Of a stretch of 64,000 bases of DNA, positions 1 through 12,549 are shown in pieces. Position numbers and translations under genes: made by a program. The notes under the pieces were generated by a model, which worked only from the letters and a program-made list of their open reading frames with translations, had not been told where the DNA came from and made no database searches. This stretch comes from Dromiciops gliroides. Lineage: Eukaryota > Chordata > Mammalia > Microbiotheria > Microbiotheriidae. Location: contig NC_057861.1 of NCBI RefSeq assembly GCF_019393635.1, forward strand, positions 78,685,327 through 78,749,326, given 5' to 3'. Numbering within the stretch: position 1 is the first letter of the stretch; each line of letters opens with the position of its first letter.

Positions 1-1325
1 ACTATCTACAGGGACCTTGCCCAATAAAAGGTCTTATACTCTCCCTTCCTCCAGATCAATGCACTTGGTTCACACAGGAGACCCTGGAGATCCTTGCTAA
101 TTGGTTGCCCACAAACTCTGCATCATCCCCCCAGGGGACCCAGCATGTAGAACATTCATTCCAAGAGTAGTTGTTGTCCCTCTCTACCTTCACTTTGGGA
201 CTAGCCATCACCCACATAACCAAGCCCTTGAATTGCTGAAGAAAAAAGGCAACTAGTGAGTACTTATATCAACTAATCAGCATAATAAAATAAAGACAGC
301 TGTAATCTCTCTAGCATCTACATTTAACAAGGGAGTTGGGCACAGGTGCCTTAGTGGAACAGCAGGATATAATAGCTGTAAATTAAATGGGCCCTGAGAA
401 AGTCAACTCTGGAGTGTGTTTTTGCATAATCCCCAGATACCCCAGTTAAGTGTATGTCCTAACTGACATTGTCAAAATATTTCCTGAGAAGACTTCAGGT
501 AAGTGGATGGTTGGAGGTGCCCTCAAATACAAAGCTGGCAGAGTGTGAGTATTCAAGGGTAGCAAGGCAAAGATAGATAGTCCTTAGATAGAGGAGAGGA
601 CAATAGAAGAGCTTTGTTGCCTCCTTGGTCCTTAGGCCCTTTACCTTGTTCCTCAGGAGTATATCCCTTTATTCCAGCTACTCCACAGACACTATTGAAC
701 CTCTGCTGTGTGGGAAGCTCATGCTTTTGTTAGAAGGTGGAAAGAAGGAACAGAAATTAAGAGAGGCATTGAGAAGAAGAGGGAGGTTTTGAGCTCATTG
801 AATTCAATTGGGGTCATGTTACTAACTCAATATGATTTGGGCAAATCTTGCTCTTTGAACCTTGGTTTCCCTTTATGAAGTATGAGAGTTAGAGTGGACA
901 GGCTTTAGGTTGTTTTCTAACTCTATAGCTCTTGAGGGTCCTATGAAAAGGGAGTAGGGGGCTGTTAGGTTACCATTAGGGCTTAGGCTCAGGTCTGTAA
1001 AAGGCTATAGTCCATGTGACTAGAAACAAGATATTTGGGGACAAAGGGGAATAAATGAGTGTTTGATTTTTTTTATTGTCATTTAGCCATTTTCAATTTT
1101 CCAACTTTTGCTGACCTCCTTTTTTGGGGAGTGAGGGAGCAGATGAGACCAGGCCTGCAAAGCTCCAGACCCAGTGTTCTATGACTGTAATACCTAGGGG
1201 GCCTAGGATTGAATGGGAAGGGCTAAAAGGAAGTCAGTCTTCTCTGACTTTTCCAGGACTTTTCTATTCCAAAGCTAATTATCACAGTGGCATACATTTA
1301 TACAGTGCTTTAAATAGCACAACCT
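1..1325. repeat. Left copy of a segmental duplication (partner 53905-55226)
   Basis: This stretch can be followed almost base for base at 53905-55226 in the same orientation, with scattered substitutions and short indels (roughly 95% identity by eye). The copy runs off the left window edge, so its true start is outside. It ends at a CCTT-rich run, which in the partner has expanded into a long simple repeat. I see no gene in it. The short open frames here do not keep their length in the partner and read as non-coding. An old MIR-like fragment is visible near 820-900. Confidence 0.85.
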
Positions 1326-2310
1326 TCCTTCCTCCAGCCCCTGCCCCACCCCCCTTTATGGTAGGTAGAAGTACTGCTGCCTTCGATTTCACAGAAATAC
1401 AAACAGGCCTAGAGACCTTAAGCAACTTAGCTGACATCACACTGGTGTTTCAAGTGTCTGAGCTGAAAACTGGTCTGACATGGAGGGCAGGGTTCTATGG
1501 CTGAGCCAGGCTGACTATGTGTCTTATTTGATGGTGATAACCATACTGACCTTTCTTGGACCATATGTTTACATTTAGAGACTTGAAAAATATGATGGCC
1601 TAGTATTAAGAATGGGAGGTTTAGAGAAAAATCTGGCAGGTGTTTCCAGCCCAGGAGACAGGGCAAGCTGAAGGAATGGAAGCACCAGGGTGATTGGGAT
1701 GAACCTTTCTTGTCCCTACCTTTCTCATTCTTCTTACATTTACTGGCCCAGGACAAACTACCAAGAGGTGAGGAGAACAAAGATGAATTCAACCTAACAA
1801 ACATTTTCAAAGCACCTACTATGTGCCAGGCACTGTGCTAGCCACTGGGAATACAAAATTGACAAAAGTAGAAAAGCCCTTGACCTCACAGTTGATTTGT
1901 GGAAGGGAAGAAAAGAAATAGTCATGTCCACAAGTAAAGAAATACCAAGTCAGCTTGAAAGGGACTTGGCCAGAGGGAAAGAACAAAATGTATCATTTTG
2001 CTTTAAAAGACAAAACAAAACAAAACAGGGAGTTTGTCACCTTTATTTGGACTGGTCTCCTTTGACAATTCAGAAAAAGTCTGTAGACACCTCAGAGTAA
2101 TGTTGTTGTTGTTTTTTTAATGTGTAACATCAAATACATAGGATTACAAAGGAAAGCAGTTATATTGTAACATAATTATCAATATTTAAATCACTTAACA
2201 GATCCCAGAGTACAAAGGTTACATAGATCCCACATCCCTACTTTTAAATATTTTAGTCAAAGCTTCACACTGAACATCATTAAAATCAACTAAACTTGCC
2301 TGGTTGATTT
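1326..2310. other. No gene seen; old dispersed-repeat fragments
   Basis: I recognise no gene. Near 1330-1445 the wording is typical of an L2/MIR tail. Near 1795-1860 there is the 'gtgccaggcactgtgctagc' phrase found in old mammalian repeats. The rest is unassigned AT-rich sequence. Confidence 0.5.
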
Positions 2311-2688
2311 TTATGGATTCATTTTGTAGCCTGCAACTTTGCTAAAGCTCTTAACTGTATCAATGAGCTTCTTCACTGATTCCCTGGAATTTTCCAAGTA
2401 AACAATCATATCATATCAGCACACAGGAATAGTTTTATCTCCTCTTTACATATCCTTCTTCCTTCAATTCCTTTCTCTTGGGTTATGGCTATTGCTAGCA
2501 TTTCCAGAACTATAACAAATAATCATTGGAAAGGGGAGCATCCTTGTTTCACTCTTGTATTTATTGAAAAAGGTTCTAGAAAATCCCCATTTCATATGAT
2601 GTTACTATATGTTTTAGATAGATGCTTCTTGTGTTATTAAAAATGTCCCTCTATACTGGTGTTTTGTAGCATTTTTCGAATGAACAAC

Positions 2689-2700
2689 TTATAATTTGTT
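2689..2700. repeat. Left target-site duplication of the younger L1
   Basis: The 12 bases 'ttataatttgtt' at 2689-2700 recur at 7375-7386, directly flanking the L1 body. This is the size expected for L1 target-primed integration. Confidence 0.85.
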
Positions 2701-4523
2701 TTTTTCTCTGATAAAAGTATTTTTTTCCAGTTACATGTAAAGATAGTTCTCAACATTTGTTTAAACAAGTTTTCCAATTTCAGGTTTTTCTCCATCCCTT
2801 CCCTCCCTCCCCCTTCCCATGGAGAGCAGGTAATCTGATATAGGTTTATATATCTAATAAAATTAAACATATTTCTGCATTAGTCATCTTATAATGAGAA
2901 GAATCAGAGCAATGAGGAAAAACCTCAAAATAGAAAAACAACAGCACCGAAACCAAAAGAAATAGTATGGTTCAATCAGAATCTATACTCCACAGTTCTT
3001 TTTTTCCCCCTGGGTTTAGAGATCCCCTTCCATCATGAGTCCCCTGGAACTCTCCTGTACCATTGCATTGGTGAGAAAAATCTAGTCCATTACAGTTGAT
3101 CAACACACAATGTTGTCGATACTGTGTACAATGTTCTTCTGGTTCTGCTCATCTCATCAGTTCATGCAAGTCTTTCCAGGTTTCTCTGAACTCTTCCAGC
3201 TCATCGTTTCTCACAGCACAGTAGAATTCCATTACATTCATATACCACAACTTGTTCAGCCATTCCCCAATTGATGGGCAGCACCTCAATTTCCAATTCC
3301 TTGCCACCACAAAAAGAGCAGCTATAAATATTTTTGTATATGTGGGTCCTTTTCCCTTTTTCCATGATCTCTTTGGGAAAAAGACCCAAAAGTGGTATTG
3401 CTGGGTCAAAGGGTATGCGCAGCTTTCTAACCCTTTGGGCATAATTCCAAATTGCTCTCCAGAATAGTTGTATCAGTTCACAGCTCCACCAACAATGCAT
3501 TAGTGTTCCAATTTTCCCACAGCTTCTTCAATATTTCTTATTTTCCTTTTTTGGCATATTAGCCAATGTGATAGGTGTCAGGTGGCACCTCAGAGTTGTT
3601 TTAATTTGCATTTCTCTAATCAAAAATGATTTAGAGCATTTTTTCATATGGGAATAGATAGCTTTGATTTCTTCATCAGAAAACTGCCTGTTCATATCCT
3701 TTGACCATTTCTCATTGTAGAATGACTTGGATTCATATAAATTTGATTTAGTTCCCTATATATTTAGAATGAGACCTTTATCAGAAGTACTTGGCCATAA
3801 AAATTGTTTCCCAGATTTCTGCATCCTTTCTAATTTTGGGTGCATTGCTTCTATTTGTACAAAACCTTTTTAATTTAATGTAATCAAAATCATCCATTTT
3901 GCATTTCATAATACTCTCTATCTCTTGTTTAGTCATAAACTGTTCTCCTTTCCAAAGATATGAAAGGTAGACTATTCCTTCCTCTCCTAATTTACCTATG
4001 GTATCACCTCTAATGTCTAAATCATGTAGCCATTTTGACCTTATTTTAGTATAAGGTTGTAGATGTTGGTCTATGCCTGATTTCTGCCATACTATCTTCC
4101 AGTTTTCCCAGCAGTTTTTGTCAAATACTGAATTCCTATCCCAGAAGCTGGAATCTTTGGGTTTATCAAACACTACATTACTAAAGTCATTTACTACTGT
4201 GTTTCCTGTGCCTAGCCTATTCCATTGATCCTCCACTCTATTTCTTAGCCATTATCAGATAGTTTTGATGACTGCCACTTCATAATAAAGTTCCAGATTT
4301 GGTACAGCTAACCTACCTTCCTGTTCCTTTTTTTTTCATTATTTCCCTTGATATTCTTGACTTTTTGTTTTTCCAGATGAATTTTGTTATTTTTTCTAGG
4401 TCTATAAAATAATTTTTAGGTAGTCTGGTATAGCACTGAATAAGTAAATTAATTTAGGTAGAATTGTCATTTTTATTATATTAGCTCTGCCTATCCATGA
4501 GCAATTGATATCTTTCCAATTAT

Positions 4524-4943
4524 TTAGACCTGATTTGATTTGTGTGAAAAGTGTTTGGTAATTGTGTTCATAGAGTTCCTGGGTTTGTCTTGGCAAATAG
4601 ACTCCAAGTATTTTATATTATCCACTGTTACTTGCAATGGTATTTCTCTTTCTATCTCTTGCTGCCAGACTTTGTTGGTCATGTATAGAAATGCTGATGA
4701 TTTATGTGGATTTATTTTATATCCTGCTACTTTGCTAAAGTTGTTAAATGTTTCAAGTAATTTTTGAGTTGATTCTCTAGGATTCTCTAAGTATACCATC
4801 ATATCATCTGCAAAAAGTGATAGTTTTGTTTCCTCTTTGCCTATTCTAATTCCTTTAATTCCTTTTTCTTCTCTGATTGCTAAAGCTAACATTTCTAGTA
4901 CAATATTGAATAATAGAGGTGATAATGGACATCCCTGTTTCAC
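4524..4943 (-). pseudogene. L1 ORF2 reverse transcriptase fragment
   Basis: The frame encodes the palm segment of an L1 reverse transcriptase. [13 protein letters not shown] lies near its start and the catalytic FADD is in the middle, followed by the NPHKS-type thumb segment typical of L1. It is one fragment of the decayed ORF2 in the 2701-7374 element. Neighbouring frames at 4236-3781, 5657-5052 and 6601-6071 carry adjacent ORF2 parts in other frames. It is not expected to make a working protein. Confidence 0.85.
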
Positions 4944-5051
4944 CCCTGATCTTATTGGAAAGGCCTCTAACTTATCTCCATTACATATAATGCTTGCTGA
5001 TGGTTTTAGGTAGATACTGTTTATTATTTTAAGGAAAGCCCCACCTATTCC

Positions 5052-5657
5052 TCAGCTCTCTAGTGTTTTTATTAGGAATGGGTGCTGTATTTTGTCAAAA
5101 GCTTTCTCTGCATCTATTGAGATAATCATATGATTTTGGTTAGTTTTCTTATTGATGTGGTTGATTATGTTAATAGTTTTCCTAATGTTGAACCAGCCCT
5201 GCATTCCTGGTATAAATCCCACCTGGTCATAATGTATTATCCTGGTGATCACTTGCTGTAATCTCCTTGCTAATATCTTGTTTAAGATTTTTGCATCAAT
5301 ATTCATTAGGGAGATTGGTCTATATTTTTCTTTCTTTGTTTTGGCTCTGTCTGGTTTTGGTATCACCACCATATTTGTGTCATAAAATGAATTTGGTAGA
5401 ACTCCTTCACCTATTTTTCCAAATAATTTGTATAATATTGGAATTAATTGTTCTTTAAATGTTTGGTAGAATTCACCTGTAAACCCATCTGGCCCTGGGG
5501 ATTTTTTCTTAGGGAGTTCATTAATGGTTTGTTCAATTTCTTTTTCTAATACGGGCTTATTCAAGGATTTTATTTCCTCCTCAGTTAACCTGAGCAGTTT
5601 GTATTTTTGTAAATATTTATCCATTTCATTTAGATAATCAAATTTATTGGCATACAA
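5052..5657 (-). pseudogene. L1 ORF2 N-terminal RT fragment
   Basis: The roughly 200-codon frame carries the L1 RT block with [14 protein letters not shown], then [20 protein letters not shown] and the [14 protein letters not shown] motif that holds the first RT aspartate. It lies directly upstream, in minus-strand order, of the FADD fragment at 4943-4524 but in another frame, so the ORF2 is frameshifted between them. It has no independent function. Confidence 0.85.
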
Positions 5658-6070
5658 TTGGGCAAAATAGTTCCTAATTATTGATTTAATTTCTACTTCA
5701 TTGGTGGTAACATCACCCTTTTCATATTTGATACTGGTAATTTGGTTTTCTCCTTTTTTTAAATCAAATTAACCAATATTTTATCTATTTTATTGTTTTT
5801 TTTCCTAAAACCAGCTCTTAGTGTTATTAATTCTATAGGGTTTTTTTGCTTTCAATTTTATTAATTTCTCCTTTAATTTTCAGGATTTCTAGTTTAGTAT
5901 CTAATTGAGGATTTCTAATTTTTTCTTCTTCTAGCTTTTTAAATTGCATGCCCAATTCATTGTTCTCCTCTTTCTCTTTTTTATTCATGTAAGCAGTTAG
6001 AGCTATAAATTTTCCCCTAAGCACTGCTTTGGCTGCATCCCATGGATTTTGTTATGTTGTCTCATTATTG

Positions 6071-6601
6071 TCATTGGATAAAGTTATTGATTGTTTCTGT
6101 GATTTGTTGTTTGACCCATTCATTCTTTAGAATAAAATTATTTAGTTTCCAATTGATTTTCAGTCTACTTTTCCCTGGCTCTTTCTTACATGTAATTTTT
6201 ATTGCATCATGATCTGAGAAGGATGCATTTACTATTTCTGCCTTTCTACATTTGACTATGATGTTTTTGTGCCCTAATACATGGTCAGTTTTTGAAAATG
6301 TGCCATGTACTGCTGAGAAAAAGGTATATTCCTTTCTATCCCCATTCAATTTTCTCCAGACATCGATCATGTCTAACTTTTCTAGTATTCTATTCACCTC
6401 TTTCACTTCTTTCTTATTTATTTTTTGACTAGATTGATCTAATTCTGAGAAGGGAAGATTCAGATCCCCCAGTAGTATCATATTACTGTCTAATTTCTCT
6501 TGTAACTCATTTAACTTCTCTAAGAATTTGGATGCTATACCACTTGGCACACACATATTTAATATTGATATTGTTTCATTATCTATTGTACCTTTGAGCA
6601 A
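6071..6601 (-). pseudogene. L1 ORF2 endonuclease fragment
   Basis: This frame carries the APE-type endonuclease part of L1 ORF2. MILLGDLNLPFS is an active-site block, and NASFSDHDAI matches the C-terminal SDH motif of the fold. It is preceded and followed by stops, so it is a remnant of the same L1 and not a gene. Confidence 0.85.
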
Positions 6602-7374
6602 GATGTAGTTTCCTTCCTTATCTCTTTTAATGAGATCTATTTTTGCCTGTGCTTTGTCTGAGATAAGGATTGCTACCCCTGCTTTTTTTACTTTAGCTGA
6701 GGCATAATATATTCTGCTCTAGCCTTTTACTTTTACTCTGTGTATCTCTCTGCTTTAAATGTGTTTCTTGTAAACAGCATATTGTAGGATTCTGGTTTTT
6801 AATCCACTCTGCAATTTGCTTCCATTTTATAGCAGAGTTCATCCCATTCATATTCACAGTTATTATTACTGACTATCTATTCCCCTCCATTCTATTTACC
6901 CCCTTTGTACTTTTCCCTCTTCTTTTACCCTATTCCTCCTCACCAACATTTTGCTGGGATCAGTAGGCCTGGTCGCACCTGTCCTGTGGGTGACCCTCCA
7001 GCAGGGAACCTGCCCTCTTCGCTGGTACAGGTGGGTTATGCCACTGTTCTGCTGCACCACCAGCTTGTTGTGCCAGGATCCAAGGGACTCAGTTGCTTGG
7101 CTGTGGCCCACAGCTTCCTGCTGACTTGCCCGGACCCTCTCCTGAGCGCTGTGGTGAGCTGAGCCTCCCTTTTGCCCAAGTGAGACCGACGTTTTCTGAA
7201 GTCTTCTAAATTATCTCTGGTTGGAAGAGTGTGTCTTTCTGTCTCTTTGCAGGTTCTGTAGTTTCCGAATCCATCTAAAGGCTTGATTTAATGTTCTTTT
7301 TGAGGGAACAGAAGGAGAATTCATGTGATTTTTTTTTTCTGGCTACTCTGTCATCTTGGCTCTGCCTGTCCAAG

Positions 7375-7386
7375 TTATAATTTGTT
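7375..7386. repeat. Right target-site duplication of the younger L1
   Basis: This is the second copy of the 12-base duplication at 2689-2700. The old L1 resumes immediately to its right. Confidence 0.85.
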
Positions 7387-8993
7387 GAAAGCTTTTTCTG
7401 AAACTATTCATAAGATTGTGGAATTTTAAAAGTTTTGCTTTTTCATCTGGTTAATTGTTTTCCAATTGTTGAACTATCCTTACATCCCTTGTAGAAATCC
7501 CACCTAGTCATTATGAATGGTTTCTTGGCTATATACAGCTATATAAGGATAGTTCAACATTAGGAAAACAACCAGACTAAAAAGTAAAACATTCAAGATC
7601 ACATGATCTTATTTATACCTCCAGAAAAAAGCTTTTGACAAATTACAAGGCTTTCATGCTAAAAAAATTGACAACTTTACCTCGTTTCTAAAGGGAAAAT
7701 AGGTTACTTATTCATTGTCCTTGAAGGAGAAACGTGGAGTGGCAGATCAGCTTTGACATGGGGCTTGAGAAATAATGAAGAATCCAAGACAATTCCAAGG
7801 TTGTCAGTCTGAGGAGCTGGGAAGATGGAGTTGAACCCTAGCGTAATAGGGAAAGTAGGAAGAGAAGTGTTTAGGGGAAAAGATAATGAGTTCTGTTTTG
7901 GAAACATTGAGTTTAAGATGTCTACTGGACATCCAGTTTGAGATACTTGAAAGTCAGTTGAAGATGTCAGATTGGAGGTCAGCAAAAAGACTGGGATAGA
8001 AATGGTAGATTTGAGAATCATCAGTATAAAGTTGGTAATTAATCCATGGGAGCTGATGAGATCACCAAGTGAAGTAGTATAGAGAGAAACCAAGTGAAGT
8101 AATATAGGAAGAGAAGAAAAGGGGGCCCAGGACATAACCCTAAGTGAGACCTATGAAAAAGGAGCCAGGAAAGGAAAAACAGAAGGAGCAATCAGATAGG
8201 AGGGCAACCAGAGAGTTGTGTCCTGAAAACCTAGAGAGAAGAGAGTATCAAGGAGAAGACAAGATTAACAATACCAAAGGCTGCAGAGAGATCAAGGAGA
8301 ATGAGGATTGAGAAAAGGCCATTGGATGTGGCAAATAAGATATCATTGCTAACTTTAGATGCAGCAATTTCAGTGGAATGATGGGTTCAGAAGCCAGATT
8401 TTAAGGAATTAAGAACAGAATGAAAGGGGAGAAAGTAGAGGCACCTATGGCAGAAGGTGTTTTCAAGGAGTTTAGCTGCAAAGGTGAGAATAGATGCTGC
8501 ACAATAGCAGAGATGAAAATATTTAGTATGGGGTTTTCAGGATAAGGCATACATGAGCATAATATGTAGGCAGTAGAAAATGAGCCAGTAATGAGGGAGA
8601 TATTGGGGGAAAATGTGAGAATAGGGATAACAGAAGGGGGAACCTATTGAAGAAGATTGGAAAGAAATAAATCACATGAACAAGTACAAGGATTACCTTT
8701 TGTATGGAACAAGACCATTTCATTGCATTAAACAGGGGAGAAGGAAGAGAAAGTAGCAGAAAGCACGTGAGTGATAGATGAGGAAGAAGGGATAAGAGGG
8801 AGTTCATGGTAAATAACCTCAATTTATTTCTGTGAAATAATGCAAGGTTCTCAGCTGAAAGAGGGTAGATGTACAACTTGTGTAACCTATATCTGATTTC
8901 TTATCACCTTAGGGAGTGGAGATAAAATTTGGACCTCAAAACTTTCAATAAAATGTTTATTTAAAAAAACATTATTTTTAAATGAAAGAGAAG

Positions 8994-9140
8994 GGGGCAG
9001 CTAGGTGGCGCAGTGGATAAAGCACTGGCCCTGGATTCAGGAGGACCTGAATTCAAATACAGCCCTCAGACACTTGACACTTACTAGCTACATGACCCTG
9101 GGCAAGTCACTTAATCCTCATTGTCCTGCAAAAGAAAATA
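8994..9140 (+). repeat. Marsupial CORE-SINE
   Basis: The copy runs from 'gggggcagctaggtggcgca' through the 'cagtggataaagcac' and 'tgaccctgggcaagtcact' blocks to an A-rich tail. It is inserted in the antisense L2. Confidence 0.9.
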
Positions 9141-10059
9141 AATAAATGAAGAAAAATGGAAGAAAAGGTAGAGAAAGAATCAAGGGAGATTTAAAAAGTA
9201 ATGAAAAGTTTTGGAAGAGTAGCCATGGAGGGTGGGATAATAAATGAGATATATAGAAGAATTGCCTAGCAGCATTGATGACCCAGTTCAGGTTATATAA
9301 ATATATTTGTAGTAGACAAAATGGTTGCAAAATTTGCTCTGCCTTCATTCAGCAGCACACATGTAGGCAAGAAGATGACGAATAGTAAAAGTGATCCAAG
9401 GCTGAGGCAAGCTGGTGTTGTGAGTGAAATTCTACACAGGTAGACTGAGGCATATTTTCTCTGAACAAGATAACATATGACTAACGTGCCAAGAGATTGG
9501 GTCAGTGACTCTGCCTCAATTTAAGACAAAGACCCTGAGGTGTACATTTAGCTCTTTTTGATAAGATTCAAAGAAAACAAAATGGGGTAGGTGAGGAAAT
9601 TATACAATTGCTTACAGGGTTTGCAATTGCTTATAGGTTGGGGATGAGGGCGATGTGGTTGGTTACATTCAAGAAAGTAGGCTTTACACACATGTGAAAT
9701 AGGACCACCCCTCTTTGTCTTAGATTAATTTCTAATGGATTTGTGGGACCCAGCCACATCCCAGAATTATTGACAGAGGGCCAGGGATAGTAGACTCACT
9801 GAGAATGAGGTAAGACTCCTTTTTAATGATCAAGAATAAGGCTAAGATGGGACAAGGCCAGCTTGTCTACTCTCATGAATAGCAAGTAGATGTTATGGAG
9901 TTTCTCAGCACCTGGAGTTATGCAGGATAACAACCTTCCTTACCATAAAGTTATTTTTTGCAGGTGGTGCTGAGAAAATAATTAACTTAGAATTAGAATG
10001 TTTCATGAAAGTACTGAACCTCTAAAGTGAGCTCAGAGTTTTTCTTTAAAAGATATTGA

Positions 10060-10205
10060 GGGGCAGCTAGGTGGCACAGTGGATAAAGCACTGGGCCAGG
10101 ATTCAGGAGGACCTGAGTTCAAATCTGTCTTCAGACACATGACAATAGCTGTGTGGCCCTGAGCAAGTCATTTAATCCTCATTGCCCTGCAAAAAAAAAA
10201 AAAAA
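10060..10205 (+). repeat. Marsupial CORE-SINE
   Basis: It has the same module order as the copy at 8994 and ends in a pure A-run. It is slightly shortened in the middle, before the 'agctgtgtggccctg' block. Confidence 0.9.
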
Positions 10206-10440
10206 GTTATTGATAGAGAAACAACTATTGACATCCGACTCAGAGAGGAAGACTGAACTTTTAAACTCATGAGCTTCTTTAGTCTGAGAGAGAGAAAAAA
10301 AGTTTAGGATTTTTATATCAACTATAGAATAGTTATAGAATAGTATAAAATACCAAATGAATTTTAATTTCACACTGTTCTGAATTGATGATATGATAAT
10401 GGGGGTGGGGGTGGGAGTGGAGATTCAAAAGTTGGAGGAC

Positions 10441-10593
10441 AAGGCAGCTAGGTGGTGTAGTGGATAGAGCACTGGCCCTTGATTCAGGAGGACCTGGGTT
10501 CAAATGCAGCCTCAGACACTTAACAATTATTAGTTGTGTAGCCCTGGGCTACACTTAACCCCAATTGCCTCACACACACACACAAAAAAAAAA
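10441..10593 (+). repeat. Marsupial CORE-SINE
   Basis: A diverged copy that starts at 'aaggcagctaggtggtg'. It ends in a CA-repeat followed by an A-run. Confidence 0.88.
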
Positions 10594-10748
10594 GTGGAGG
10601 ACATTGGAGAGTTGAATTGGTTCACCAAGTAGTTAAGATGAGAAGAAAATTTATGTTCCCATTACCATAAATGGCCTAGGAAAGATTTAAAGGGTCAAGA
10701 GGTTGGAGGTCTTGGTGTGGGTGAAGAGTAGTTCCATAAGAAAAGACA

Positions 10749-10897
10749 GTGTGGCAGATAAGTGGTGCAGTGGATAAAGCACTGGCCCTGGATTCAGGAC
10801 CCGAGTTCAAATCTGGCCTCAAACACTTGACACTTACTAGCTGTGTGACCCTGGGCAAGTCACTTAACCCTCATTGCCCTGCAAAAAAAGAAAAAAA
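10749..10897 (+). repeat. Marsupial CORE-SINE
   Basis: A copy beginning 'tgtggcagataagtggtgca' and ending in an interrupted A-tail. Part of the central 'gaggacctgag' block is missing. Confidence 0.88.
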
Positions 10898-11799
10898 GAC
10901 AGAAATTTCAGAAACCTTAAACGTGACAGTGGTACATTTGCGGGTGATGGAAAGATCAAGAGTATGATTATTTTTTGTATGTGACAGGTGGGGTGGAGTA
11001 GTTGATCATGGGAGGTGAGTAGGTTGAGGAACTGACTGGTTAGGGTATTGGAAAAAGAATCAATATGTATGCCAAAGTATCCCCTAGTATTAGAGCAGGA
11101 GTTGGGAAAGAGAGAAAAATTGTAAGCCATGTCCTGAACTCATCAAGGAAGGAAGAGGACTGAGCTGGCAGTTCTGTAGACAAGGACTTTACCATTGATT
11201 GGATGGTAGAAATGAATAGCATGAACTTGAAATAAAGAGATGTTACTGAGTCAAGAAGGAAAGGAGAAAACATGAAAGTGACAATGGGTGAGTTTGGCAA
11301 CTCTCCCACCTCAGCCAGAGCAAGTGCAAGAGAATGAGTGAAGGAAAGAGAAAGGGTGGCCAGGGAGGCTGTGTTATCAGGGGAAACCCAGGTTTCAATA
11401 AGAGCTAGTAGATGCAAGGAATGGGAGAGGGATGGTTTGAAGATGAAGGGAAGTCCGTTGACCATCGAACAGGTGTTCCAGAGGGCACAGAAGAAAGGCT
11501 GGGTGAATTTAGCATGAACCTTTGGGGTGGGGGTATGGAGGAAGATGGGAATGAGGAATAAGGTGGTGGAGGTGTGGAATGGGGTTTGGATGATGATGCT
11601 CAGGACTTCAGAGTCATTGTGATGTGAAAGGTATGAACAGGTGTGAGAATGATCATCACTGAGTAGAGGGCCTCTAGCCACAAAAGACAGGATATTGGAG
11701 GCATGAAGTAAAAGGGAGGGTTACTCTTCTTTACACTGGAGGTTCTCCACATCCCATTTGGGAAATTGGGCTGGCAGCAGAAGGTAGAAGGTAGAATGT

Positions 11800-12157
11800 G
11801 CCTTCTCCTTGTACAGATGGAAGTAGTTACTTTGGGGCAGATGAAAAATGCCCAGCCTGGCCTTTGCCCAAAGGAACACATTGTGTCCAGCAGGTCTTTG
11901 CCCAGGGCCCTGAGGTCTTACCCAAGGAAGCTAACTGTGAGCTGGCAGCAGGAAATGGTGGAAGCTTCTGTGCAGACTAAAGGCATCCACCTTGGTCCCC
12001 AGAACCTAAGAATGGCCCCCAGCAGATCTTCTCACCCACAAAAGCTAGCTATGAAGCAGCAGCATGAATTGGTAGACTGTCTGTACAGATGGAAGAAACC
12101 CCTCCTAGAACCTAGCAGCTTTTCCTCGAGGGAACACACTGTGTCCGGTGGGAAATA
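11800..12157. repeat. Degenerate tandem repeat, about 110-130 bp unit
   Basis: Phrases recur along this stretch. 'aagctaactgtgagctggca' (from 11929) returns diverged about 112 bases later. 'aacacattgtgtccagcagg' (from 11875) returns near 12133. 'tgtacagatggaag' (from 11811) returns near 12084. The open frame across it comes from a repeat with few stops; I do not read it as a gene. Confidence 0.5.
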
Positions 12158-12534
12158 GAAGTATTAAGTCACTAACACATCTGCAATCTGAGTTCTCCTC
12201 ACCTGAACTAGCTGGGCACCTAAGAATTTTTAGTAGTTTCTATATTTGACAGTATTTCTCTATTTCTTTTCTGGTTTTCTTAGTGTGTAACTGTGCGTAA
12301 TATATTCTGGTTCTTCTTGTTTCTTCTCATTTTGCTATGATTTTACCTTATTCATTTGCTATTTTAATTATTTGATTTTCTCCTTTTCTTAATAACATTA
12401 CCTAGGGGTTTATATATTTTTAGTCTTTTCAATGAAGCAGATCCTATTTCTATAGGATTCATGTTGCCAATTTATCTATTTTCCCTCTAAATTTTAGTAT
12501 TTCCTCTTTTTTTAAGTTTGTTTCTTTACTTGTT
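12158..12534. other. AT-rich stretch, nothing recognised
   Basis: Low-complexity, T-rich sequence with no gene. It may be old antisense L1, since the wording is similar to old L1, but I cannot support a call. Confidence 0.4.
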
Positions 12535-12549
12535 GGTTTTCCATTTTTA

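Larger units (their letters stand above)
2701..7374 (-). mobile_element. LINE-1, antisense, with 5' and 3' ends but no ORF1
   Basis: The 3' end is at the low coordinate, with a T-run and a 3' UTR phrase shared with the L1s at 12550 and 24056. Reading the minus strand, pieces of ORF2 appear in order. An endonuclease segment lies at about 6601-6071 (GDLNLPF, SDHDAI). RT segments lie at about 5657-5052 and 4943-4524 ([11 protein letters not shown], then FADD). The C-terminal part is at 4236-3149. The element begins near 7374 with a typical L1 5' start ('agccaagatgacagagtagcc' type wording), yet the sequence passes from 5' UTR-like DNA to the ORF2 side without an ORF1. ORF2 is broken by many stops and frameshifts. 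Confidence 0.9.
2310..7700 (-). mobile_element. Old antisense L1 fragment, split by a younger L1
   Basis: 2310-2688 and 7387-7700 are two pieces of one old L1 ORF2 in antisense. The flanks read as one continuous element if the younger L1 at 2701-7374 is removed. A paralogous copy of the same fragment without the inner L1 lies at 59410-60210. Coding capacity is lost. Confidence 0.7.
7700..11720 (-). mobile_element. LINE-2 (L2/CR1 clade), antisense, old, carrying SINEs
   Basis: On the minus strand, 11681-11040 reads like an L2 endonuclease, with ALWNTCSMVNGLP and LLALIETWVSPDN. 8135-7704 reads like the late RT segment, with CPVDIL and NLGIVLDSS. The same L2 class lies in sense orientation at 15240-17400, and a close match to 8290-8650 lies at 63115-64000. 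Four SINEs interrupt it at 8994, 10060, 10441 and 10749. All reading frames are decayed. The L2 assignment comes from motif memory, not from a search. Confidence 0.7.

Noticed and set aside
11040..11681. Open frame of 213 codons as a novel gene
   Set aside because: The wording (ALWNTCSMVN, LLALIETWVSPDN) is that of an L2 endonuclease, and the same element continues downstream with L2 RT text.
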